Shown piece by piece: positions 57,334 to 64,000 of a stretch of 64,000 bases of DNA. How positions within the stretch are numbered: position 1 is the first letter of the stretch; every line of letters begins with the position of its first letter. Both the position numbers and the translations under genes were made by a program. Below the pieces are notes generated by a model, which saw nothing but the letters and a program-made list of their open reading frames with translations, searched no databases and had not been told where the DNA came from. This DNA comes from Siphonodentalium dalli (Eukaryota; Mollusca; Scaphopoda; Gadilida; Siphonodentaliidae), in assembly GCA_032622095.1 (NCBI GenBank), contig CP136062.1, positions 38,994,918 to 39,058,917 of the forward strand, written 5' to 3'.

Positions 57334-57940
57334 TGTATAGTGTCTTGCGGCGTTGAGGGGGGGTTGTATACATTGAGGGAGAATATGCCGTGATTATTGT
57401 ATCACATACTATATAATATATAGTGACTTGCGGCGTCCATGTGTTATGTCAATGAATATATTATTGAGTTAAGCATATTGGAAGGAATGATGATGTAACT
57501 GAGTTCTGAACGGGAGTTTGCCATATTAAAATCCCATTAGTATTTAGAACGCGGAGATAGCAGAGACTGATGCCAAAGGCAATGATTGACAGATTGGCAT
57601 GGTCCGTGAATAATCAATTGGTCAAAGACGCTCAGTGGCCGTCGTTACCGAAAGATCTATATTACATGTCTATTAGGTTTAATTGCTTCGGCGTTATGAC
57701 TCAACGTACACCTGTTATCGAGAATTGAATTAGAGATTTGGGAAACGAGACAGTGCCCTGTTTGATATATATGCTAAATGATCATGCCACTGGCATGGGT
57801 AAAGATTATCGCTTTTTGGCAAGTTCATGCCGTGGGGTGCAGGGTGCCTGTCTCTATGTCTAAGGGGTGGGATGGGAGAAGGTGTCGTTTTGTCTGCCTT
57901 TGTAAAACCTGTTTTATATAATACTAATAAAAGTTATGTA
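57334..57940 (-). repeat. 3' LTR (5' border approximate)
   Basis: The outer terminus is well placed: TG on the plus strand at 57334-57335, that is ...CACTATACA on the coding strand, next to TSP1 exon sequence. The inner border is uncertain; a candidate TGTACATAAC start lies at about 57940 after a purine-rich GATAGATAG. A TATAAAA on the minus strand (57912-57918) could be the U3 promoter if the border is further out. 'tatagtg.cttgcggcgt' occurs twice within the LTR, about 80 bp apart. Confidence 0.6.
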
Positions 57941-57998
57941 CACTATCTATCATTAGTGATTGTGAAGTATTTTGATACATGATTATGAATGTTCGATA

Positions 57999-58412
57999 TC
58001 AGTTGTCATCTGATATAAATGTTTTCGTACATTCGTTTGACCAATTCGTTGAACGGCTGCTAAATGAGTGGGAATAATTGGATGATGTAGATTGGAGATT
58101 AGCTAGCGATGAATCTTTTGGCGTGTGTTTGGCGTTCGGTGTATATAATTTACGATGCCGGCCGCGTTTGTTATCTGCGCGATCCGATTTTGTGTCTGAC
58201 GTAGTATTATAAAAATTTTCTGTTGTAATTAATTTGTGTTTTATGACATTTGGTTCCTGTGTTTGGGAACTTTCTGTTTTATTAAAATGTTTCGAAGCCA
58301 TGAGTCTGTTGGCCAACTCAGCCAATGGTATTGAAGAACTGTCGTCTGTGTTTGATCGCTCAAGGTGAGCACGTCTAATTGGCGTTGTTTTGAAGTCATC
58401 GTCTGATTCCAA
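57999..58412 (-). pseudogene. gypsy pol, C-terminal tail after integrase
   Basis: A 137-codon frame, hydrophilic and Ser/Thr/Asn-rich (ESDDDFKTTPIRRAHLERSN) with no catalytic motif. Such tails are usual at the end of gypsy pol. It is in frame with sequence further upstream to about 58480. Confidence 0.6.
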
Positions 58413-58980
58413 AGTAGATTGAGAGTTATCACTATCAATATTGGTTTCACTCGGTGGAAATGCAAATCGATTATGTCGTTTATTCTTTAAATGAGTGGGC
58501 CGTTGAGGTGTTGGCCAATCAACAGGGGATGGTTTGATGTGTTTAGCATGTGATTTAGTTAATTTAGCAGATAGGTCATGTCTTAATATGTAAGATATGG
58601 GGCCTGTTTGTTTTAAGATGCGCCAAAACGGCTCATATTTAAATGAAAATTTGTGATTTGGTTGGTGGATTTGGTAATAGACGGATTGGCCTATTTTAAA
58701 GGTTGGAATAGATCTACCTGTGTTCTGTTTGTGGTTGCGAGAGGCTGTTTCGAGAAGAAATTTTGTAGTTTTAAAAATAATGTGTTGATTTTGAAGCGTG
58801 GTTGCTAAAAAATAATCTCCTAAATACTTTTCTCTGTGAGTAAAAATTCAGTCGATGCTTATCTGTGGTTCTCTAAAAAAAAGTTAGAAAAAATGGTGAA
58901 TGTGTATGTACACTGGAACAATAGAAGTTCATTGTTTGTGATGCATAATTTAGATATAGGTCCCAATTTTCTACATTTGG
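58413..58980 (-). pseudogene. gypsy integrase C-terminal domain, frame-broken
   Basis: Short minus-strand stretches read VYYQIHQPNHKFSFKYEPFW, then ILKQTGPISYIL, the 'W.I..QTGP..Y' signature of the gypsy integrase C-terminal domain, followed by PSPVDWPTPQRPTHLKN. There are stops and frameshifts between this stretch and the catalytic core. Confidence 0.6.
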
Positions 58981-59412
58981 CTAGGTGATTGTTGAAATGA
59001 TTGATGCTAAACTCCTATGACTCCGCTCACTCTTCCCATTAGACAGCGGATTATAAAAACTTGTGAGGCGGTGATTGATATGGTAATATTTACAAAATTC
59101 AGTGAAGGTTGAGTTTGCAAATTCGAAACCGTTATCAGTTAAAATAGATTGAACGTAGCCAAATAAAGTGAAATATTCTGAATTCAATCTTTCTAAAATT
59201 GTATCAACCATCTTGTTAGGTAATGCGTATGCTAAAGTATGTAATGAAAATTGATCAATAATAGTTAAGATAAATCTATTTCCTGATTGTGTTTTGGGGG
59301 AAAATGGTCCCATAAGATCGATGGCAAAATGTGTCCTGGCCTCGATGGGGCAGTGACTGGTTGAAGCGGGATTTTTGGATTGTAAGCATTTCGTTGTCGG
59401 CATGTATGACAA
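58981..59412 (-). pseudogene. gypsy integrase catalytic core
   Basis: The DDE triad is recognisable: THFAIDLMGPF (first Asp), SILTDNGFEF (second Asp), NPLSNGKSERSHRSL (Glu). The frame ends at 58981 shortly after the Glu. The zinc-binding domain lies upstream in another frame. Integrase joins the element's cDNA to host DNA; this copy is not intact. Confidence 0.85.
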
Positions 59413-59560
59413 TTGTTTATGTATGTGACAATTTTTGCAAACAACTGAGGTGTGTAATATCTGTTTCGTATGGTCGCGTAGAGCGATTGTACCGCTCTAT
59501 GGCCGAGACTGTGATATTGGGATATAACTTCTTGCGCTATTTTGTCCGTTATATATATTC
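59413..59560 (-). pseudogene. gypsy integrase zinc-binding (HHCC) domain in another frame
   Basis: The minus strand reads QYHSLGHRAVQSLYATIRNR, then YYTPQLFAKI and NNCHTCRQRN, giving H-x3-H...C-x2-C. It directly precedes the catalytic core, but a frameshift at about 59370-59410 separates them. Confidence 0.7.
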
Positions 59561-59969
59561 ATAATTTAGGTATGTCATTATATATTGATATATAGTGTAG
59601 GATACCATCTTTGAGAATAAAGGTTTTTGCTAATTTTTCGGGTATATTTGTTGATTGCATTTGTTTGCTAATTTCGGTGATTGTGTGGTCTGCTGATTGT
59701 TCATCTCTTATATTAGTTATAGGAGGAAGGATCGGGCTGTCGTCCAGATCAACTTCTGATTCAGGATTCGTCTTATTTTTTGTTTGTTAATTTCGTTTTG
59801 AAAATTCCTGAATATCTTTCATGTCAAGGATATTAACATCCTGTACAAGGGTCTTGGTGGGTGGATTTTGGTCGCTATCTGTGCAAGAATTGATGCACGG
59901 GTGTGTGTCGGGGTTTATACGACTGCAAAAATCTGCCGTAACATTGTTCGTGCCTTTAATATAAGTAAT
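59561..59969 (-). pseudogene. gypsy pol linker, RNase H to integrase, decayed
   Basis: No long frame is open. It corresponds by position to the end of RNase H and the linker to integrase. No separate gene or inserted element was recognised. Confidence 0.4.
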
Positions 59970-61085
59970 TTATGGGTTCAATGCTGATATTTCCAAAAAC
60001 CATTTTTGAATTTTTGTGTTTATCAGATCCTGTTTTTTAAACATGTGGATGAGGGGTAAGTGATCTGTTTTAATCCCTACTTGGGATCCCAGTAAGTAAA
60101 ATTTAAATTGCCTTGAAAACGTGTATATAGCGAATGCTTCTTTTTCCGTGACAGAATAATTCCTTTGTGATTTGTTAAGTTTTTTACTGGCGAACGCGAT
60201 TGGTAGTTCAACGTGTTTATCATCTTGGCTATTAGCATATTGTGATAGTATTGCACCGATACTATGGATAGATGCATCAACTGTGAGAATAAAAAGTTTG
60301 TCGGGATTTGGATAAGCCAATATGGGGGCAGTTGCTAAGCTTTCTTTAAGCGTGTCAAACGCTGTTTGGCATGGCGCATCCCACACAAATTTAGCATATT
60401 TAGCTGTGAGTTTGATTAAAGGCAATGCCGTGGATGCGAAAGTAGGAGAATATGATGTGTAAAAATTAAGAATTCCAAGTAATCTGCGGACTTCTTTGAC
60501 TGATTTCGGAGGTCGTAGAGACTTGATAATTGAAATCTTTTCAGGGTCAGGGGATGTGCCCTTGTCGGAAATAATATGTCCTAAAAATTTGACTTGTGGT
60601 TGGCAAAATTTAGATTTTGATAGTTTAACTATTAAGCCGTATTCCCTGAGTCTGTCAAATAATTTTGTGAGCTGCTGTATATGCGTTTGAGGATCGGAAC
60701 TATGAGAGATCAGGTCATCGACAAAACCTTCTACAAACGCGAGGTCATGTAGGGCCATGTTCATGAGTTTTAAAAAATACCCTGAGCTCGAGACATATCC
60801 CATCGGGGCTCTTTGATAACTGTATTGTCCTTCCGACGTATTCATAGTTAATATGGGAACAAGTTCGGGTTCGACCCCTATAACATGGTGAGCATTCGAT
60901 AAATCGAAGATACTGAAAATAGTTGAGCCGAGTAACTTGGATGATATTTCTGTAAAACTAGGCATAGACCATTTTAATGGAATGGAAACATCATTGAGTT
61001 TTCTCAGATCGATCACCAATCGGTAATTGGGGGTGCCATCGGGGTTGGTGTGGATTTGCGGATGAGGAGACTGGGAAATCCCCAT
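59970..61085 (-). CDS. gypsy pol: reverse transcriptase and RNase H
   Basis: This is a 371-codon frame. The RT palm shows PNYRLVIDLRKLNDVS, STIFSIFDLSNAHHVIGV (catalytic Asp), APMGYVSSSGYFLKLMN and FVEGFVDDLISHS (FVDD replacing the usual YxDD), then VKFLGHIIS. RNase H shows LFILTVDASIHSIGAIL, SVTEKEAFAIY and GIKTDHLPLIHMF. The N-terminal part of RT lies in the preceding frame, which overlaps at 61013-61085. The initial Met is not a real start. Confidence 0.88.
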   Translation of the reverse strand: MGISQSPHPQIHTNPDGTPNYRLVIDLRKLNDVSIPLKWSMPSFTEISSKLLGSTIFSIFDLSNAHHVIGVEPELVPILTMNTSEGQYSYQRAPMGYVSSSGYFLKLMNMALHDLAFVEGFVDDLISHSSDPQTHIQQLTKLFDRLREYGLIVKLSKSKFCQPQVKFLGHIISDKGTSPDPEKISIIKSLRPPKSVKEVRRLLGILNFYTSYSPTFASTALPLIKLTAKYAKFVWDAPCQTAFDTLKESLATAPILAYPNPDKLFILTVDASIHSIGAILSQYANSQDDKHVELPIAFASKKLNKSQRNYSVTEKEAFAIYTFSRQFKFYLLGSQVGIKTDHLPLIHMFKKQDLINTKIQKWFLEISALNP

Positions 61086-62674
61086 GAGGAATGGGCAGTG
61101 GGTTTAATGATGTCTGCATCTAATAATTTTTTTATCTCAGCAGCCATAATTCGTTGTTTGTTAAGTGGTGTTGGATATTTTTTGCAAAAAATAGGTAAAG
61201 TATTTGGTTTGAGGTCGATTTTCATTTTAATTTTTGGACAATATCCTATCTTGTTTATGTCATTTGTAAAAACATCAGGGTATTGTGACACTAGTTGCAA
61301 TATTTGCTGTTTAAGGTGTTGAGGTGCTACGATATCATCGATAGATATAGGTTGAGTCTTGGTGATTGGAGGGTTAACGTCTTGCCGGTCACCTATGGTG
61401 TTGATACTGTGGTTGGTTGGCGGAGATGAGTTAATGTTTTCCTCATCGGATGTCGTGCATATCATTTGCTCTTGAGTGCCAAATGCTTGTGCTATTACAC
61501 GACCTTTCCTAATGGACATATGTGACGCCGATTGATTTTCTATCATGACACAAATATTTGGATTATTTGCATCCGCTATCGTGTCGGTTACATGTACATT
61601 TGGTTCCTGTTCAAAAATGGACATCTTACCTTTACCTATTCGGATTATAGGTGTGTTAAACATATCATTTGGCCCTATGAGTCTGCCTGTTATGATTGTG
61701 CATGAGTGGGGTGATAATGAAACGTTATTTGTTGATCGGATGAGTGATGCAATGTGACCGTCCCTTAACATTGGGTATAATTGATTCTGAATTCTGAATT
61801 TTTCTAGATCAAAGTAAAGTCTAATACTGTGTTTCATAAAGTCGCGCCCTAAAATGCACGGACGGTATAAGGTTGCACATATGACAAATTTGTGTGTAAG
61901 AATGAGTTTTCCGATTCTAAATGTGAGATGTGTGGATCCAAAAACTTTCATTGGTGTTCCATCGGTTGATGTGAGTAACACATGTTCTTTAATTAAAGGT
62001 GGTCGATTTGGTATGGATCTATAAATGTCGTATTTCAAGCAACTGGTGGTTGCTCCCGAATCTGATAGTGAACGAATGCGTTGTTTGTGTATTTTAATGA
62101 TAGTGGAGCATGGTGTTTGGTTTAGAGCACCATCTGTCATATCACTTGGATATTTAAGTACTGGTATTGTGTGTTGTATGGGTTTTAATGGTGGTATTAC
62201 AGGGTTAATTGCAGTATTGGAACGTGATTCGCGAGAATTGGTGCATGTTGACTTTCTTTTTGATGATGACTGAGAATTAGTAATTTGTTGGTGCCTTGGT
62301 TTTTCAAGGCGATTCACGGTTTTAAATTGAGAAGGAAACTTTAAGTCAAGAAGAGGTAAGATATGCTTATTGGGAATATTATGAAACCTGGATTTCATAG
62401 GAGGACACCTGTTATTGCAGTTGGTGGTATGTGTGACCTGTCTGTGGCGAGGAAGATTAAGTGGGCGCCGCGTGCGGTAATTAATATATCGTTGATGTTG
62501 ACACTTTGATGGTAGCGTGGGGTAATGATTAATGGGCTGCAGCTGTGAACTATAGACTCTATGCTTTTGAGATTCGTATGTTCGATGAGATTTAGCATAT
62601 CTATGATTGTGGCCACCTATGGTGCTAATTTGATGTGCAATTGGAGTCATTGCCTTGTGTCTACTTGGGGTCAA
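61013..62674 (-). CDS. gypsy pol: protease and start of reverse transcriptase
   Basis: This is a 553-codon frame. After a basic, low-complexity N-terminal region, an aspartic protease is seen (RIRSLSDSGATTSCL, active-site D-S-G; later PCILGRDFMKHSIRLYFD). The C-terminal part is the start of RT: YPDVFTNDINKIGY, then KKYPTPLNKQRIMAAEIKKL and DADIIKPTAHSSWGFPSLLI. A frameshift at about 61060-61085 moves the rest of RT into the next frame. Confidence 0.85.
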   Translation of the reverse strand: MTPSRHKAMTPIAHQISTIGGHNHRYAKSHRTYESQKHRVYSSQLQPINHYPTLPSKCQHQRYINYRTRRPLNLPRHRQVTHTTNCNNRCPPMKSRFHNIPNKHILPLLDLKFPSQFKTVNRLEKPRHQQITNSQSSSKRKSTCTNSRESRSNTAINPVIPPLKPIQHTIPVLKYPSDMTDGALNQTPCSTIIKIHKQRIRSLSDSGATTSCLKYDIYRSIPNRPPLIKEHVLLTSTDGTPMKVFGSTHLTFRIGKLILTHKFVICATLYRPCILGRDFMKHSIRLYFDLEKFRIQNQLYPMLRDGHIASLIRSTNNVSLSPHSCTIITGRLIGPNDMFNTPIIRIGKGKMSIFEQEPNVHVTDTIADANNPNICVMIENQSASHMSIRKGRVIAQAFGTQEQMICTTSDEENINSSPPTNHSINTIGDRQDVNPPITKTQPISIDDIVAPQHLKQQILQLVSQYPDVFTNDINKIGYCPKIKMKIDLKPNTLPIFCKKYPTPLNKQRIMAAEIKKLLDADIIKPTAHSSWGFPSLLIRKSTPTPMAPPITDW

Positions 62675-62694
62675 ATTTGTGTAGGAATGAGTCC

Positions 62695-63711
62695 TTATCT
62701 GTTTAAAAATTGGTTATTATTTTGAGCCCGACGTCTGCGTTGGTCTGTTGTATGGTTATTTAATCTGCAGTATGTACATAAGAGGGGTTGTTGGGGTGTT
62801 GTAGCATATCTTGCATCCATGGTTTGGATGCGGGTTTGATGGGAGACCCTTGGTGCAGAGTAGGGGTGGTGAGAATTTGAAGGTTGGCGCCTGTGGGGGT
62901 GATCATTGATTCGGTGTCTGTCTTTGGATTGGCGGGGGTTGTAAGTGGATTGTGATGGCCCTCTTGGAATGTGCCGGTGGTTATTGTCGATATCCATTGG
63001 TTGATGGGATTGTAACTGTGGGAATTGGTTATAATCATTATGATGTTCACCGTAACGTAAGCGATAACGTTGCCGAAGGTTCATTTCGCGTAGGGCAATA
63101 TCAGTAGCTCTATCAAGCGTTACGGGGACGTCTTTGAGAAGCCTGAATTTAATACTAAAGTCGCGAATGCCATCAGAAAAGAATGCTACTAATTGTGTTT
63201 GTACTGCTCTTGTATTAATTTCATCGGTAAACGCGTGCTTAGCGAGGGTACGTATGCGTTCTGCAAACATGGCAATTGTTTCCGTATGTCTCTGCCTAAT
63301 GGCTCGTAATGAGGAAAAGGCTTGAGGCGAATCGGTTATGGAACTGAATAATGAACGTAATTGTGATTTCAGATCGGCCCAGGTGAACGTGAATTTTTCG
63401 TCCGTGTTATTTTCATTTATGAAGCGCTGAATAAATTCAGAAACTTGCGATTTACATGTTTGAGCGGCAATTTTAATAATAGTTTCATCTTGTGCTGAAA
63501 TTGCGCGGGAGTATTTTTCCACCGAATGGACCCATTGGGGAAAAGCGTCAGGTTTGCCATCGATGGGTTCAATAATGGAATTCATAACCAATAATGCCGT
63601 TATCGTTGTTTGAGTTTTTAAACTATCTGTCTGATCGCGCATAGAACTAGTGAAATAGCTAATTTCATGGGTAAGCCGTGATAATAGCAAGTTTTGAGTA
63701 TCTTTGCCCAT
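62695..63711 (-). CDS. gypsy gag polyprotein, main part
   Basis: This is a 338-codon frame with a capsid-like helical region (PDAFPQWVHSVEKYSRAI, FTWADLKSQLRSLFSSI, ETIAMFAERIRTLAKHAF, a Ty3/gypsy-type gag core). A basic Pro/His/Arg-rich nucleocapsid region follows, with one zinc-knuckle remnant LCTYCRLNNHTTDQ (C-x2-C-x4-H; the last Cys is lost). The true start is upstream at about 63842 in another frame. Confidence 0.8.
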   Translation of the reverse strand: MGKDTQNLLLSRLTHEISYFTSSMRDQTDSLKTQTTITALLVMNSIIEPIDGKPDAFPQWVHSVEKYSRAISAQDETIIKIAAQTCKSQVSEFIQRFINENNTDEKFTFTWADLKSQLRSLFSSITDSPQAFSSLRAIRQRHTETIAMFAERIRTLAKHAFTDEINTRAVQTQLVAFFSDGIRDFSIKFRLLKDVPVTLDRATDIALREMNLRQRYRLRYGEHHNDYNQFPQLQSHQPMDIDNNHRHIPRGPSQSTYNPRQSKDRHRINDHPHRRQPSNSHHPYSAPRVSHQTRIQTMDARYATTPQQPLLCTYCRLNNHTTDQRRRRAQNNNQFLNR

Positions 63712-63842
63712 TTCATTAGTAATGTCTGTGGGGGGGGTGATCTTGCGGTTGATCGGTCCGTTTCCCGATTTAATTCAAGGTGATGCTGATAAGTTTGGCT
63801 TGGATGAAAATAATCGCTGCTCTGCGGAGGTGGTGACTCCAT
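63712..63842 (-). pseudogene. gypsy gag N-terminus, frameshifted
   Basis: It begins ATG at 63840-63842 (MESPPPQSSDYFHPS...). The frame departs from the main gag frame at a C8 homopolymer (G8 on the plus strand at 63730-63737), so slippage at this tract probably caused the break, in the genome or in sequencing. Confidence 0.6.
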
Positions 63843-64000
63843 TATGTGATTGAGGGTTTAACGACGTCTGTGTGGGGATCTATGATAAGGGTGCGAGATG
63901 TGTTGTATTTTTTTCCAAGTTCCGTGGCGGTGTATTATGCGATTCAAGTGTATTTGACACGATTCAGGTGATTTATTAGGATGTTTTATGGGAATTGCCG
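63843..64000 (-). other. gypsy untranslated leader
   Basis: AT-rich sequence between the gag start and the window end. No LTR terminus or primer-binding site is visible, so these lie outside the window. Confidence 0.5.

Larger units (their letters stand above)
57334..64000 (-). mobile_element. degraded Ty3/gypsy LTR retrotransposon (extends past window)
   Basis: On the minus strand the order is leader, gag, protease, RT, RNase H, integrase and 3' LTR, the Ty3/gypsy order. The coding region is broken by several frameshifts. The 5' LTR and primer-binding site lie beyond 64000. It inserted into a TSP1 exon of the host gene in the same orientation. Confidence 0.9.

Overview
The window is AT-rich animal (metazoan) nuclear DNA. 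It has split exons with GT-AG borders, APE-type LINEs, a Ty3/gypsy LTR element, many short inverted-repeat elements, a tRNA-derived SINE-like copy and very large tandem arrays. The gene content and SINE style suggest a marine invertebrate, perhaps a mollusc or other lophotrochozoan, but the sequence alone does not settle the species. There are no prokaryotic operons.

One host gene can be assembled, on the minus strand across nearly the whole window. From its 5' to its 3' side the exons are: a TSP1 exon cut by the gypsy element (57228-57333), a complete TSP1 exon (29979-30146), a second TSP1 exon (28460-28642), the N-terminal half of a C-type lectin domain (21418-21591), and the C-terminal half with the stop codon (3344-3570). 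Every exon-exon junction is phase 1, so all the pieces join in one frame. The predicted product is a secreted or extracellular TSP1(n)-CTLD protein whose 5' part lies beyond 64000.

The introns are filled with repeats. The last intron (about 17.8 kb) holds a foldback element, a 7-kb LINE with an SGNH/GDSL-type ORF1 and its own nested insertion, a SINE-like copy, and a second LINE split by a 3-kb insertion that contains a hairpin-shaped 42-bp minisatellite. The intron between the CTLD and TSP1 exons carries MITEs and older tandem repeats.

The most striking feature is the 27-kb intron upstream of the intact TSP1 exon. From 30147 to 49720, and again in blocks up to 54810, it is a 47-bp satellite (about 415 copies plus roughly 70 more). 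Each unit is the 3' splice site of that same TSP1 exon: 28 nt of intron end plus the first 19 nt of exon, coding V-D-G-G-W-S. The true exon sits at the edge of the array as its last unit. A 5-nt direct repeat (TCTCA) in the intron and in the exon, exactly 47 bp apart, explains how it began. Beyond the main array, a 1956-bp higher-order repeat contains 'shells' of the same exon (acceptor units and donor, body deleted).

From 57334 to the window end lies a degraded Ty3/gypsy element (minus strand: gag, protease, RT, RNase H, integrase, 3' LTR). Its LTR terminus falls inside a TSP1 exon.
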